From contig SOET01000001.1 in assembly GCA_021646465.1 (NCBI GenBank), positions 175,848-239,847 on the forward strand: 64,000 nt of DNA, given 5' to 3'. The position numbers were made by a program, and so were the translations under genes. Positions 39,005-48,332 of the stretch are shown here, piece after piece. Below the pieces are notes generated by a model. That model searched no databases, had not been told where the DNA came from, and saw nothing but the letters and a program-made list of their open reading frames with translations. Numbering within the stretch: position 1 is the first letter of the stretch; the number at the start of each line of letters is the position of its first letter. Origin of the DNA: Candidatus Kuenenia hertensis. Its GTDB lineage: Bacteria; Planctomycetota; Brocadiia; Brocadiales; Brocadiaceae.

Positions 39005-40207
39005 ATGGCTAAAGAAGTATTTCAGCGAACGAAGCCGCATTTAAACATAGGAACGATAGGGCATGTGGATCATGGGAAGACGACATTAACGGCGGTAATA
39101 ACGCACGTATTGTCAAAGCAGGGATTGGCGAAGGACAGGCCGTTTGATTCGATAGACAAGGCGCCGGAAGAGAGGGAGAGGGGTATAACGATAGCGATAT
39201 CGCATGTGGAGTATGAGACGGCCAAGAGGCATTATGCGCATGTGGACTGTCCCGGTCATGCTGACTATGTAAAGAATATGATAACGGGAGCGGCACAGAT
39301 GGATGGGGCGATATTGGTGGTGAGTGCTCCGGATGGTCCGATGCCGCAGACGCGGGAGCACATATTGTTGTCGAGGCAGGTAGGTGTGCCGAAGATAGTG
39401 GTGTTTCTGAATAAGGTGGATATGCTTGAAGACCAGGAGTTGTTGGAGTTGGTGGAGATGGAGGTGCGGGAGTTGTTGAGCAAGTATGACTTTCCTGGAG
39501 ATGAGATACCGGTGGTGAAGGGTTCAGCGCTGAAAGCGGCCGAGTGTGGATGTGGGGGTGCGGAGTGTGCAAGTTGTGGCCAGATATTGAAATTGATGGA
39601 GGCGGTGGATTCTTATTTGCCTGATCCTGTGAGGGAGATAGACAAGCCGTTTTTGATGTCCGTGGAGGATGTGTTTAGTATAAAGGGACGTGGTACGGTA
39701 GGGACTGGCAGGGTTGAAAAGGGCAAGGTGAAGGTAGGAGACGAGGTGGAGATTGTAGGGATTAAGAAGGATATAAAGAAGACGGTTGTTACCGGTGTTG
39801 AGATGTTCAATAAGACGTTGGAGGAAGGGCAGGCGGGTGATAACCTGGGGCTGTTGCTGAGGGGAGTGGAGAAGGATGATTTGGAGCGTGGGCAGGTGTT
39901 GGCAAAGCCGGGAAGTATAACGCCGCATACGAAATATGAAGCGGAGGTGTATATATTAACGAAGGAAGAGGGTGGGAGGCATACGCCGTTTTTTAATGGA
40001 TACCGGCCTCAGTTTTACTTTAGGACGACGGATGTGACCGGTGTGGTGACGTTGACGGGTGGGGCGGAGATGGTGATGCCGGGGGATAATGTGAAGATTG
40101 ATGTGGAGTTGGTGACGCCGATAGCGATGGATGAGGGGTTGCGGTTTGCAATTCGTGAGGGTGGAAAGACGGTGGGCGCCGGTGTCGTTACAAAAATTGT
40201 TGCATAA
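39005..40207 (+). CDS. tuf: Elongation factor Tu, copy 2
   Basis: Protein identical to copy 1 at 23257-24459 (400 residues, including the Cys181/183/188/191 loop), and the DNA appears identical from the ATG to the last codon, which is GCA here and GCT there. Identity stops sharply at both ends: this copy has TTGGAGGTTTAAATTC before the ATG, the other AGAGGGGTAGCTA. Such sharp limits indicate recent gene conversion confined to the ORF. This is the str-operon position after fusA. Confidence 0.98.
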   Translation: MAKEVFQRTKPHLNIGTIGHVDHGKTTLTAVITHVLSKQGLAKDRPFDSIDKAPEERERGITIAISHVEYETAKRHYAHVDCPGHADYVKNMITGAAQMDGAILVVSAPDGPMPQTREHILLSRQVGVPKIVVFLNKVDMLEDQELLELVEMEVRELLSKYDFPGDEIPVVKGSALKAAECGCGGAECASCGQILKLMEAVDSYLPDPVREIDKPFLMSVEDVFSIKGRGTVGTGRVEKGKVKVGDEVEIVGIKKDIKKTVVTGVEMFNKTLEEGQAGDNLGLLLRGVEKDDLERGQVLAKPGSITPHTKYEAEVYILTKEEGGRHTPFFNGYRPQFYFRTTDVTGVVTLTGGAEMVMPGDNVKIDVELVTPIAMDEGLRFAIREGGKTVGAGVVTKIVA

Positions 40208-40251
40208 AAACTGATTTTTAAATTGCTTTTTTGTAAATATGTGGTAATCTC

Positions 40252-40267
40252 AAAGACTTGAGTCTTT
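40252..40267 (+). terminator. Small hairpin between tuf2 and rpsJ
   Basis: aaagact-tg-agtcttt, followed by three T and a G run, then a T-rich stretch. A 7-bp A/T-rich stem with a 2-base loop is weak, so this may be a partial attenuator between the str and S10 operons or nothing. Confidence 0.3.
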
Positions 40268-40300
40268 TTGGGGGTTTTAAGCTTTTTTGGGAGCGTAGAA

Positions 40301-40609
40301 GTGTTGGATCAAAAAATTAGGATACGAATGGAAGCATACGATCATAGGATATTAGACCAATCGGCATTAGAAATTGTTGAAACTGCAAAGCGTACCGGTG
40401 CAAAGGTTTTTGGTCCGATCCCCTTGCCGACACGCATTGAGAGATATACCGTATTGAGATCTCCGCATATCGATAAAAGGTCCAGAGAGCAATTCGAGGT
40501 AAGGACTCATAAAAGATTAATTGATATTTTGGAGCCTACGGCAAAAACAATGGATGCGCTGAACCGGATTAATATGCCTGCAGGTATTGAAATTAAAATA
40601 AAAGCGTAA
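40301..40609 (+). CDS. rpsJ: 30S ribosomal protein S10
   Basis: 102 residues from GTG at 40301, with GGGAG at 40289-40293 seven bases upstream; the TTG at 40304 is an alternative, and the longer frame from 40268 runs back through the ribosome binding site. Signatures: [16 protein letters not shown] and [18 protein letters not shown]10 also serves as NusE in antitermination. First gene of the S10 operon. Confidence 0.95.
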   Translation: MLDQKIRIRMEAYDHRILDQSALEIVETAKRTGAKVFGPIPLPTRIERYTVLRSPHIDKRSREQFEVRTHKRLIDILEPTAKTMDALNRINMPAGIEIKIKA

Positions 40610-40641
40610 CTTTTATAATAAATTTATTAGCATAAGGTTTG

Positions 40642-41271
40642 ATGAACATGTTGAATGGTTTGCTAGGTGAGAAAATTGGTATGACCCATATTTATTCCGA
40701 AGAGGGTGTTATTGTTCCTGTTACTTTGATAAAGGCGGGTCCTTGTAATATTTTACAGATAAAAATATTGGAGAAGGATGGTTATTCTGCGGTTCAGCTT
40801 GGATATGGGGATAAAAAGATGAAAAGGGCTAAGAAACCAGAAATTGGGCATGCTGCAAAGGCGTCTTTGGCTCCAAGCAGATTTGTCAGAGAGGTAAAAC
40901 CTGATGCGGATGCTGATATCAAACATGGGCAAGCAGTAACGTTGGATATTTTTGATGATGTCAAAATGGTTGATATTGCTGGTATATCCAAGGGAAAAGG
41001 TTTTGCAGGCGTCATGAAAAGGTGGGGTATGAAAGGGGGGCCGGAAACGCATGGGTCTACAAGGCATCGATCGCCTGGGTCAATTGGTGCAGGTACTGAT
41101 CCTGGGAGGGTTATTCGTGGGAAAAGGATGCCTGGAAGGCTGGGGGGAGAACGTGTGACGGTGAAGAATCTTGAAGTGGTTAAGGTTGATAAGAATAAAA
41201 ACATTCTTTTTGTTAAAGGTGCAGTTCCAGGGCACAAAGGAAGTTATCTGATAATTAAAAAGGTTGTATAA
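40642..41271 (+). CDS. rplC: 50S ribosomal protein L3
   Basis: 209 residues from ATG 40642; ATG 40648 (spacing ten bases from TAAGG) is equally good. Conserved parts: LLGEKIGMTHIY, KGKGFAGVMKRWGMKGGPETHGST and PGRVIRGKRMPGRLGGERVTV, the extension that reaches the peptidyl-transferase centre. 23S rRNA assembly initiator. Standard second position in the S10 operon. Confidence 0.96.
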   Translation: MNMLNGLLGEKIGMTHIYSEEGVIVPVTLIKAGPCNILQIKILEKDGYSAVQLGYGDKKMKRAKKPEIGHAAKASLAPSRFVREVKPDADADIKHGQAVTLDIFDDVKMVDIAGISKGKGFAGVMKRWGMKGGPETHGSTRHRSPGSIGAGTDPGRVIRGKRMPGRLGGERVTVKNLEVVKVDKNKNILFVKGAVPGHKGSYLIIKKVV

Positions 41272-41291
41272 TTTATAGTCAAAAGGAAGTT

Positions 41292-41903
41292 ATGGAAATA
41301 ACAGTATATAATGAGGAAGGCAGGGAGATAGAAAGTCTGAAGGTTTCCGACAGCATATTGAATTCTCCTGTACGTTACAAATTGTTAAGGGATGTTGTGA
41401 GGATGTATGAGGCAAGTAAACGGCAGGGTACTGCTTCAACGAAAACAAGGGCTGAGGTTTCTGGAGGTGGAAAAAAGCCGTGGGCGCAAAAACATACGGG
41501 TAAGGCAAGGGCTGGTAGTAGCCGATCCCCTATATGGAGGGGTGGTGGTGTTGCTTTAGGCCCAAAACCAAGAGATTATTCCTATTCTATTCCAAAAAGG
41601 GCAAAGAAGCAGGCGTTGTTTTCTGCGCTGGCTTCTAAGTTTAAGGATGGTGAAGTGGTGGTGGTTGATGATTTGGATTTTAGTTTGCCAAAAACGAAAC
41701 GGATGGTAACTCTGTTAAAGACTCTTGGGGTTTTAGGAGAAAGTTGTTTGATTGTGATATCAAAGGCAACGGAGGCGCTTTTGAAGTCTTCACGGAATAT
41801 TCCTTCTGTGGAAATGATGGAGTGCGGTGATTTAAATGCATATGAGATTCTTAAGCCGAAGAAAATATTGATAACCAAACAGGCTTTGAGTTGTTTGGGT
41901 TAG
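41292..41903 (+). CDS. rplD: 50S ribosomal protein L4
   Basis: 203 residues. The exit-tunnel loop is clear (KRQGTASTKTRAEVSGGGKK, then PWAQKHTGKARAGSSRSPIWRGGG split over ~43-86). The C-terminal half ends with NAYEILKPKKILITKQAL. L4 lines the narrowest part of the tunnel and in gammaproteobacteria autoregulates the S10 operon. AAGGAAG precedes the ATG. Confidence 0.96.
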   Translation: MEITVYNEEGREIESLKVSDSILNSPVRYKLLRDVVRMYEASKRQGTASTKTRAEVSGGGKKPWAQKHTGKARAGSSRSPIWRGGGVALGPKPRDYSYSIPKRAKKQALFSALASKFKDGEVVVVDDLDFSLPKTKRMVTLLKTLGVLGESCLIVISKATEALLKSSRNIPSVEMMECGDLNAYEILKPKKILITKQALSCLG

Positions 41904-41915
41904 GAGTATTGATTT

Positions 41916-42197
41916 ATGGATAAATATCAGATTATTAAAGGGCCTTTAAGAACAGAAAAGAGTGTCGCAGATGGGGAGAGGGCAAATTCCTACCACTTTG
42001 AAGTAGATATAAAAGCGAATAAGGTTCAAATCAGAAATGCGATTGAAGGCCTTTTTAATGTTGAGGTGAATGGTGTCCGGACTTTGGTAAGAAAGGGAAA
42101 GGCAAGAAGGGTTAAGTTTATCATGGGAAAAACACAGGACTGGAAAAAGGCTATTGTTTCTTTAAAAGAAGGTCAGGCAATTGATTTTGGCTATTAA
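41916..42197 (+). CDS. rplW: 50S ribosomal protein L23
   Basis: 93 residues. The opening IIKGPLRTEKSV and VDIKANKVQIRNAIEGLFNVEV are typical. It sits at the tunnel exit and is the docking site for trigger factor and SRP. It has the short beta-hairpin loop. Twelve bases after rplD. Confidence 0.95.
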   Translation: MDKYQIIKGPLRTEKSVADGERANSYHFEVDIKANKVQIRNAIEGLFNVEVNGVRTLVRKGKARRVKFIMGKTQDWKKAIVSLKEGQAIDFGY

Positions 42198-42227
42198 AGT
42201 TAAAAGATTGAGGTGTAAAAAGTTCTT

Positions 42228-43073
42228 ATGGGTATAATCTATTACAAACCTGTAACCCCTGGCAGAAGATTTGCCAGTGTTTCAGATTTTTCGGAAATTA
42301 CAAAGACGAAGCCAGAAAGGTCGTTAATTGAACCTGTAAAGAAAACCGGCGGCAGAAATTCCGAAGGCAAAATAACTGCGGGAAATATTGGGGGCGGGAG
42401 TAAGCGACAGTATAGAAGAATTGATTTTAAGCGGAGAAAAGATGATATCCCGGCCAAGGTAGCAAGCATTGAGTATGATCCGAATAGATCAGCGCGCATT
42501 GCTTTACTGCATTATGCCGATGGGGAGAAGCGCTACATCTTAGCTCCTGAAAATTTAAAAGTAGGGCAATCTGTTAAATCCGGTGAAAAGGTTGAGCCGG
42601 ACATTGGGAATGCCATGCCTCTTAACAATATACCTTTGGGATTGGAGATTCATAATATAGAGTTGCGAGTTGGTCAGGGAGGTAAAATTGTTCGGTCTGC
42701 GGGGAGTGTTGCAAAATTGTTGGCAAAAGAAGGTGGATACGCCCACGTGTCTCTCCCATCGGGTGAAGTTAGGAAGATTTATGGTGCCTGCAGGGCTACA
42801 ATTGGACAACTAGGTAATACAGAGCACGACAACATACGTTTGGGGAAAGCAGGTAGAAATAGATGGAAGGGGAGAAGGCCGCATGTAAGAGGTGTAGCAA
42901 AGAACCCTGTAGCACATCCAATGGGAGGCGGTGAGGGCAGAAGCGGTGGAGGCAGACACCCTTGCTCAAAGACCGGATTGCTTGCTAAAGGGGGAAAGAC
43001 GAGAAAGAAGAGGGCGGTGAGTAGCAGATTTATAATTCGAAGAAGAAGGGTTGGGGCTAGGGGCAATTTGTAA
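42228..43073 (+). CDS. rplB: 50S ribosomal protein L2
   Basis: 281 residues, the usual length. The N-terminus carries [40 protein letters not shown] and the C-terminal [20 protein letters not shown] region, with the conserved histidine implicated in peptidyl-transferase activity, are present. Binds 23S rRNA at the subunit interface. GAGGTG precedes the ATG. Confidence 0.97.
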   Translation: MGIIYYKPVTPGRRFASVSDFSEITKTKPERSLIEPVKKTGGRNSEGKITAGNIGGGSKRQYRRIDFKRRKDDIPAKVASIEYDPNRSARIALLHYADGEKRYILAPENLKVGQSVKSGEKVEPDIGNAMPLNNIPLGLEIHNIELRVGQGGKIVRSAGSVAKLLAKEGGYAHVSLPSGEVRKIYGACRATIGQLGNTEHDNIRLGKAGRNRWKGRRPHVRGVAKNPVAHPMGGGEGRSGGGRHPCSKTGLLAKGGKTRKKRAVSSRFIIRRRRVGARGNL

Positions 43074-43097
43074 ACTTGAAAGCTATTAGGAGATTAG

Positions 43098-43364
43098 ATG
43101 AGTCGTTCTATAAAAAAGGGACCATATATTGACAATAAATTGCTGAAAAAAGTTATGAAGCAAAAAGAGACTGGGGTTAAAGAACCCTTGCGTACGTGGG
43201 CAAGAAGTTGTACTATCGTACCTGAGTTCGTTTCGCATACCTTTATGATACATAATGGTAAGGTTTTTAATAAGCTTTTTGTTACAGATGATATGGTGGG
43301 CCATAAACTAGGTGAATTTTCTCTTACCAGAACGTTTAGGTCTCATGGTGGCAAGAAAAAGTAG
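43098..43364 (+). CDS. rpsS: 30S ribosomal protein S19
   Basis: 88 residues. MSRSIKKGPYIDNKLLKK, TWARSCTIVPEFVSHTFMIH and GHKLGEFSLTRTFRSHGG are textbook. It sits in the head of the 30S subunit with S13. A 75-base gap to rplV follows, wider than neighbours, with no structure I can identify. Confidence 0.97.
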   Translation: MSRSIKKGPYIDNKLLKKVMKQKETGVKEPLRTWARSCTIVPEFVSHTFMIHNGKVFNKLFVTDDMVGHKLGEFSLTRTFRSHGGKKK

Positions 43365-43439
43365 TGCTTTATCGTTAGGTACTGTAGTGTTATAAATACG
43401 TATCTGAAAATTAATTTAGTATTGAAAGGTTACAATTAA

Positions 43440-43781
43440 ATGGAATATAGATCATGTCATAGGTATGCAAAGATTTCACCGAGGAAGGCGCGTTATGTTA
43501 TTGATCTTATTCGGGGTAAATCAGTAAATGATGCTTTGAGAACATTGAGATTGACGCAAAAGAGGGCATCATATATGGTTGATAAAGTAATCAGAGCGGC
43601 TTTGGCGGCTGCAAATGAGAATTTTTCTGCTGATGTTGAGTCATTATATGTAAAACAGGCACTGGTTGATGGAGGTCCGAGTAGAAAGTGGTTTCGCCCA
43701 AGACCTCGTGGGATGTCTTCGCGGATTTTGAAACGTACAAGTCATATTACAGTCGTGTTGGCTGAAAAGGCTAAAGGGTAA
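43440..43781 (+). CDS. rplV: 50S ribosomal protein L22
   Basis: 113 residues. ISPRKARYVIDLIRGKSVNDAL is the diagnostic N-terminal part and PRPRGMSSRILKRTSHITVVL the C-terminal one. The beta-hairpin around KWFRPRPRG reaches into the exit tunnel, where macrolide-resistance changes occur in other bacteria. GAAAGGTTAC precedes the ATG. Confidence 0.96.
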   Translation: MEYRSCHRYAKISPRKARYVIDLIRGKSVNDALRTLRLTQKRASYMVDKVIRAALAAANENFSADVESLYVKQALVDGGPSRKWFRPRPRGMSSRILKRTSHITVVLAEKAKG

Positions 43782-43808
43782 AAAAAGAATAAAAGATAAG
43801 GAGTAGAA

Positions 43809-44483
43809 ATGGGACAGAAGGCTTGTCCAATTGGCCTAAGGCTCGGAATCACGCAAGGATGGAAATCTGTTTGGTATGCAGATAAGAAATCTTTTGGTTC
43901 CTTGCTGGTTGAGGATTATAAAATACGTAAACTTATAAAGAAAAATTATAGCTTTGGCGGAATACCTTTCGTTGAAATTGAGAGGACCAGACAAGAGGCA
44001 AAAATAACACTTCATACTGCACGTCCTGGGTTGATAATTGGTAGAAAAGGTGCCGAAGTTGATAAACTTAAAGATGAAATACAGAAGTACATAGGGCGCG
44101 ACGTTGTTGTTAAGATTAAAGAAATTACTAAACCCGAGCTTTATGCACAATTGGTAAGTGAGAATGTTGCCGAGCAGCTGGAAAGACGTGCATCATTTAG
44201 AAGGGCGATGAAAAAAGCAATGGAAGCATCTCTGAATGCAGGTGTTAAAGGTATGCGTGTTCAGGTTTCAGGTAGGTTGGGAGGTGCTGAGATTGCCAGG
44301 ACTGAGAAGATTACGTACGGAAGTGTTCCGTTGCATACTCTGAGGGCAGATGTTGATTACGGTTTTGCTGAAGCAAAAACAACATACGGTGTAATCGGTG
44401 TTAAAGTTTGGTTATATAGAGGTCTGACAAGTTCAAAGGGGGAGGATACAAATGAGGTTAATGCCCAAAAGGGTGAAGTTTAG
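43809..44483 (+). CDS. rpsC: 30S ribosomal protein S3
   Basis: 224 residues. [22 protein letters not shown]-domain [17 protein letters not shown] and the C-terminal [30 protein letters not shown] region (split, ~155-190) are present. Helps form the mRNA entry tunnel and helicase. Its last 32 bases overlap rplP in another frame, so the two are likely translationally coupled. Confidence 0.97.
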   Translation: MGQKACPIGLRLGITQGWKSVWYADKKSFGSLLVEDYKIRKLIKKNYSFGGIPFVEIERTRQEAKITLHTARPGLIIGRKGAEVDKLKDEIQKYIGRDVVVKIKEITKPELYAQLVSENVAEQLERRASFRRAMKKAMEASLNAGVKGMRVQVSGRLGGAEIARTEKITYGSVPLHTLRADVDYGFAEAKTTYGVIGVKVWLYRGLTSSKGEDTNEVNAQKGEV

Positions 44484-44871
44484 GAAATCTCAAAGAGGGA
44501 AAATTAAAGGAAATGCTACACGGGGTAATACCGTGTCTTTTGGTGAATTTGGCTTACAATCTTTAGAGCCAGGATGGATTACCGCTCAGCAAATAGAGGC
44601 GGGTAGAATCTCTGCAGCACACAGTATGCCAAAAGAAAGTAAATTAACAATAAGGATATTTCCACATAAGTCTGTAACATCTACACCAATTGAAACACGT
44701 ATGGGTAAGGGTAAGGGTGAACCTGAATTTTGGGTTGCAGTGGTAAGACCTGGAACAATTCTGTACGAAATAAGCGGCATAAATGAAGAAGGGGCCAGGG
44801 AAACATTCTGTAGAATAGCGCATAAAATGCCTGTAAAAGTGAGGCTTGTGCGAAGGAGACGTACATTTTGA
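44452..44871 (+). CDS. rplP: 50S ribosomal protein L16
   Basis: 139 residues from ATG 44452, which follows GGGGGAGG inside the rpsC gene; an ATG nine bases later also gives a family-like start. [23 protein letters not shown] and [15 protein letters not shown] are diagnostic (residues ~4-25 and ~87-101). Organises the A-site region of the 50S subunit. Overlaps rpsC by 32 bases and rpmC by four. Confidence 0.97.
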   Translation: MRLMPKRVKFRKSQRGKIKGNATRGNTVSFGEFGLQSLEPGWITAQQIEAGRISAAHSMPKESKLTIRIFPHKSVTSTPIETRMGKGKGEPEFWVAVVRPGTILYEISGINEEGARETFCRIAHKMPVKVRLVRRRRTF

Positions 44872-45086
44872 AGATCAGCGAGATAAGAGTGAAATCGAGA
44901 CAGGAAATTGCTGAAGAGATTGATGCGACGAAAAGGGAGTTATTGAACCTTAAGTTTCAATGGCAAACGGGTGAGACTGGCAATACTTCCCAAAGGAAAT
45001 TTATAAAAAAGAAAATTGCAAGGTTAAAAACTGTATTAAGAGAGATCGATTTAGGTATCAATAAGCATCTCGTTTCAGGAGAGTAA
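44868..45086 (+). CDS. rpmC: 50S ribosomal protein L29
   Basis: 72 residues with a TTG start inside a TTGA overlap with the rplP stop; GAAGGAG lies nine bases before. [18 protein letters not shown] and ELLNLKFQWQTGE fit L29, a two-helix protein at the tunnel exit. The TTG start with stop overlap suggests that its level follows rplP by coupling. Confidence 0.95.
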   Translation: MKISEIRVKSRQEIAEEIDATKRELLNLKFQWQTGETGNTSQRKFIKKKIARLKTVLREIDLGINKHLVSGE

Positions 45087-45094
45087 TTATAGCA

Positions 45095-45367
45095 ATGCAA
45101 ACCGTTAGTGAAAAAAGAGGAAGAAGGAGAAAGTATGTTGGGAGTGTAATAGCGACGAAGATGCATAAAACAATATCCGTCGAAGTAATGCGTCTTGTAA
45201 AACATCCCAAATACGGAAAATATATTAAAAGGTCCACAGTCTATAAAGCACACGATGAAGAAAATAGTGCAAAGGTTGGGGATAAGGTGGAAATAATCGA
45301 TTGTAGGCCACTTAGTAAAACTAAATTTACTAGATTAGTTCGTATTATTGAGAAGGCAAGGGCTTGA
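45095..45367 (+). CDS. rpsQ: 30S ribosomal protein S17
   Basis: 90 residues. RRKYVGSVIATKMHKTISVEV, KYIKRSTVYKAHDEEN and VGDKVEIIDCRPLSKTK are typical of this OB-fold primary 16S-binding protein. The ATG is eight bases after rpmC, with CAGGAGAG at the end of rpmC acting as ribosome binding site. Confidence 0.96.
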   Translation: MQTVSEKRGRRRKYVGSVIATKMHKTISVEVMRLVKHPKYGKYIKRSTVYKAHDEENSAKVGDKVEIIDCRPLSKTKFTRLVRIIEKARA

Positions 45368-45388
45368 TATTAGCTGGGGTGTGTTAAG

Positions 45389-45757
45389 ATGATAATGGAA
45401 CAAACAAGTTTGGACGTTGCTGATAACAGCGGGGCCAAAAGCGTAAAATGTATAAAGGTTTTAGGCGGCTCGCGGAGAAAATATGCGACGGTTGGAGATG
45501 TTATCGTAGTGGCAGTGAAAAAATCTATTCCCGGTGGCGTTGTTAAAAAGGGTGATGTTTGTAAGGGTGTTATTGTTAGGACGAAGAATAATGTGCGGAG
45601 AGAGGACGGGTCTTATCTAAAGTTTGATAAAAACGCAATTGTTATCGTTGATAATGATGGAAATCCGAGGGGAACTAGGATATTTGGTGCAGTAGCCAGA
45701 GAACTGAGGCAAAAAAATTTTATGAAAATAATTTCTTTGGCTGCTGAGGTTGTTTAA
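45389..45757 (+). CDS. rplN: 50S ribosomal protein L14
   Basis: 122 residues. [20 protein letters not shown] and [15 protein letters not shown] are diagnostic, and the C-terminal [19 protein letters not shown] is complete. It bridges to 16S rRNA (B8) at the subunit interface. Start ATG at 45389; the second ATG, two codons later, is possible. Confidence 0.96.
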   Translation: MIMEQTSLDVADNSGAKSVKCIKVLGGSRRKYATVGDVIVVAVKKSIPGGVVKKGDVCKGVIVRTKNNVRREDGSYLKFDKNAIVIVDNDGNPRGTRIFGAVARELRQKNFMKIISLAAEVV

Positions 45758-45801
45758 TTGGCGTGAAAATAGAGGCGGTTAAAGAGGGAAACTGTGTAAA
45801 T

Positions 45802-46137
45802 ATGCATATTCGGAAAAATGATCTAGTATTGGTAATAGCTGGCAATGAGGCAGGTAAAACAGGAAAAGTAATGAAAGTATTGCCTGATAAAAATCGTGTG
45901 GTTGTAAAAGGAGTGAAGGTAATATATAAACATGTTAAGCCAAGCCAGAAAAATCCTCAAGGTGGGAGGATACAGAAGGAAACCTCAATATCTGCCTCAA
46001 ATGTGTTGCCCGTTTGTCAGAATAAAAACTGTGAAAAAAGTGGCAAAGGGGTTAGAACAAAAAAGAAGATTTTAGAAAATGGTGGAAAATTACGTGTCTG
46101 TGTTTATTGTGGAGTAGAAATATCACCAGATGAGTGA
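45802..46137 (+). CDS. rplX: 50S ribosomal protein L24
   Basis: 111 residues from the ATG at 45802 (MHIRKNDLVLVIAGNEAGKTG), with AGAGGGAA upstream. The frame is open back to a GTG at 45763, but that start has no ribosome binding site and the extra residues are not family-like. KOW-type rRNA-binding N-terminus; the C-terminal ~45 residues contain four cysteines (CQNKNC and CVYC), a zinc-ribbon-like pattern. Assembly initiator of the 50S subunit. Confidence 0.94.
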   Translation: MHIRKNDLVLVIAGNEAGKTGKVMKVLPDKNRVVVKGVKVIYKHVKPSQKNPQGGRIQKETSISASNVLPVCQNKNCEKSGKGVRTKKKILENGGKLRVCVYCGVEISPDE

Positions 46138-46152
46138 TAGTTTGGATTAATT

Positions 46153-46695
46153 ATGGCAAGGTTATTAGAAAAATATAAAGAAGAGATAGTTCCGTATTTA
46201 AGGGAGAAGTTTTTGTTTAAAAACAACTTATCGGTGCCCAAAATACAAAAAGTGGTGATTAATATGGGCGTTGGAAAGGCGGTGGATAATAAAAATTTTC
46301 TTGATGAGGCGATAGGCCATCTGACAACAATAAGTGGTCAAAAACCAGCAGTTACTGTGGCGAGAAAATCAGTTTCAGGTTTTAAACTGAGAGAAGGCCA
46401 GGCGATTGGTTGTAAAGTAACGCTTCGCGGGGGAAGAATGTTTGAATTTATTGATCGTTTAATCAGTATCGTATTACCCCGGATAAAAGATTTTAGAGGC
46501 GTATCTCCAAAATCATTTGATGGGCAGGGAAATTATACCTTGGGTTTAACAGAACAGACGGTTTTCCCCGAGGTGAATATTGAAAAAGTTACGAATATAC
46601 AGGGTATGGATGTTACTTTCGTGATAAGTGGCAAGTCTGATGAATGTTCTTATGAATTATTAAGATCATTAGGAATGCCTTTTCGGTCTGAATAA
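46153..46695 (+). CDS. rplE: 50S ribosomal protein L5
   Basis: 180 residues, usual length. NMGVGKAVDNKNFLDEAI, QKPAVTVARKSVSGFKLREG, and PRIKDFRGVSPKSFDGQGNY are clear. L5 binds 5S rRNA in the central protuberance and touches the P-site tRNA. Fifteen bases after rplX. Confidence 0.97.
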   Translation: MARLLEKYKEEIVPYLREKFLFKNNLSVPKIQKVVINMGVGKAVDNKNFLDEAIGHLTTISGQKPAVTVARKSVSGFKLREGQAIGCKVTLRGGRMFEFIDRLISIVLPRIKDFRGVSPKSFDGQGNYTLGLTEQTVFPEVNIEKVTNIQGMDVTFVISGKSDECSYELLRSLGMPFRSE

Positions 46696-46704
46696 GGAGT
46701 GTAA

Positions 46705-46890
46705 ATGGCAAGGAAATGTTTGATAGAAAAAGCGAATAGAGAGCCTAAATACAAGACGAGAAAATATAATAGGTGTAAATTATGTGGCCGGAGCAGAGCC
46801 TATTACCGTAAGTTTCAGCTATGCAGAATATGTTTTAGGGTACTTGCATTAAAAGGTGAGATACCTGGCGTTAAAAAAGCAAGCTGGTAA
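46705..46890 (+). CDS. rpsN: 30S ribosomal protein S14, zinc-binding type
   Basis: 61 residues, the short zinc form: [20 protein letters not shown] gives the two CxxC pairs. [20 protein letters not shown] starts it and GVKKASW ends it. Located in the head of the 30S. ATAAGGAGTG is a near-perfect ribosome binding site. No zinc-free paralogue is visible in the window. Confidence 0.97.
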   Translation: MARKCLIEKANREPKYKTRKYNRCKLCGRSRAYYRKFQLCRICFRVLALKGEIPGVKKASW

Positions 46891-46923
46891 ATTAGAAAGA
46901 GAATTATTGAAAAGGAATAATAC

Positions 46924-47322
46924 ATGTGTATGACGGATCCGATTTCAGACATGCTTACACGAATGAGAAATGCGAATATGATTCACCGGGAAAGTGTTGA
47001 TGTTCCTGCTTCTAAAATAAAGCTGTCAATACTCAAGATTCTGAAGGATGAGGGTTACATAGCTGAATTCAAAGAAATTCCTGATGACAAACAAGGGGTT
47101 ATCAGGGTTTATTTAAAATATGGAGCTCTGAAGCAAAAGGTTATTAATACACTTGTAAGGGAGAGTAAATCTAGCAGAAGGGTGTATAAAAGTGCTAAAG
47201 ATATTGGGACGGTGTGTGGTGGATTTGGAGCAGCAATATATTCTACATCAAAAGGGATTATGAGCGACAAAGACTGCAGAAGGTTAAGAGTTGGTGGTGA
47301 ACTTATTTGTACAGTATCATAA
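46924..47322 (+). CDS. rpsH: 30S ribosomal protein S8
   Basis: 132 residues from ATG 46924 (MCMTDPISDMLTRMRN); the ATG at 46930 matches other S8 starts too. The C-terminal STSKGIMSDKDCRRLRVGGE is diagnostic. Binds the central domain of 16S rRNA; in E. coli it represses the spc operon by binding the rplE leader, and I see no comparable structure here. Confidence 0.96.
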   Translation: MCMTDPISDMLTRMRNANMIHRESVDVPASKIKLSILKILKDEGYIAEFKEIPDDKQGVIRVYLKYGALKQKVINTLVRESKSSRRVYKSAKDIGTVCGGFGAAIYSTSKGIMSDKDCRRLRVGGELICTVS

Positions 47323-47349
47323 TAAGTTTTATTTATTTGAGAGGCTAGG

Positions 47350-47910
47350 ATGTCAAGAATAGGAAAGCAACCGGTTAAAGTACCAAAGGATGTTAAGGTA
47401 GTTATAAACAACAAGAATATCGATCTAAAAGGGCCTAAAGGCTCTTTAAATTTAAATATTCATCCGGGCATTATCGCGGAATATGCACAGGAAAAACAGC
47501 AGATTCAGTTGAAAAGAACTTCAGATGAAAAACGTTTTAAGGCTTTGCATGGATTAACTAGAGCATTGATTGCAAATATGATAACAGGCGTTGCAAAGGG
47601 GTTCGCTAAAGATATTGAAATTGTAGGTCTGGGATATAATGCTAAGGTGCAGGGTAGTGCGCTGATTTTGTCGTTGGGTTTTTCTCATCCTGTGAAGATG
47701 GAAATACCAAAAGATATAAAAGTCGAAGTTACAAATCCAACAAACCCTGCAAAATTAACTGTTTCCGGTATTGATAAGCAGCGGGTAGGCCAGTTTTCTG
47801 CATTGATAAGAGCTAAAAAACCTTCTGAGCCTTATAAAGGTATGGGAATAAAGTATGCCGGAGAGGTTATAAGGAGAAAAGCAGGAAAGGCTTTGGCTTC
47901 TGGTGGGTAG
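47350..47910 (+). CDS. rplF: 50S ribosomal protein L6
   Basis: 186 residues. MSRIGKQPVKVPKDV, LHGLTRALIANMITGVAKGF and the C-terminal KPSEPYKGMGIKYAGEVIRR with KAGKA are diagnostic. Near the factor-binding site. GAGAGGCTAGG precedes the ATG. Confidence 0.97.
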   Translation: MSRIGKQPVKVPKDVKVVINNKNIDLKGPKGSLNLNIHPGIIAEYAQEKQQIQLKRTSDEKRFKALHGLTRALIANMITGVAKGFAKDIEIVGLGYNAKVQGSALILSLGFSHPVKMEIPKDIKVEVTNPTNPAKLTVSGIDKQRVGQFSALIRAKKPSEPYKGMGIKYAGEVIRRKAGKALASGG

Positions 47911-47933
47911 TATTTCGTTAAAAGGTAATTATT

Positions 47934-48302
47934 ATGGATGCAATTAAAGAAAAAAGAAAAAAAAGAGCGAAACGGCATAAAAGAATTAGAAAGAAAGTAA
48001 TTGGTACTTGTGAGAGGCCGCGGTTGAGTATTTACCGAAGTTTAAAGAACATTTATTGTCAGATTATTGATGATAATGAGGGGAAAACGTTGGTAGCTGT
48101 CTCTACGCTCACGCCGGAGGTAAGAGTGAGCGTAAAATATGGCGGAAACGTAAAAGCCGCTGAAGTTGTTGGAGAAAAATTGGCAGAAGAGGCGAAAAAG
48201 AAGGGAATTACGAAAGTAGTTTTTGATAGAGGCGGATATGATTATCATGGAAGAATTAAAGCGTTGGCTGAAAGTGCCAGGAAGAATAGTTTAATTTTTT
48301 AA
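47934..48302 (+). CDS. rplR: 50S ribosomal protein L18
   Basis: 122 residues. A basic N-terminus ([18 protein letters not shown]), [20 protein letters not shown] and the end [17 protein letters not shown] are diagnostic. Binds 5S rRNA with L5. No anomaly seen. Confidence 0.97.
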   Translation: MDAIKEKRKKRAKRHKRIRKKVIGTCERPRLSIYRSLKNIYCQIIDDNEGKTLVAVSTLTPEVRVSVKYGGNVKAAEVVGEKLAEEAKKKGITKVVFDRGGYDYHGRIKALAESARKNSLIF

Positions 48303-48332
48303 TAGTTTGTTAAGTATTACAAGGAGACACAG

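Noticed and set aside
36912..40207. Horizontal transfer of the whole str operon
   Set aside because: Only tuf departs in codon use; rpsL, rpsG and fusA look like the neighbouring genes.
45763..45801. GTG start extending L24 by 13 residues
   Set aside because: No ribosome binding site before it, and the family begins at the MHIRKNDLV methionine.
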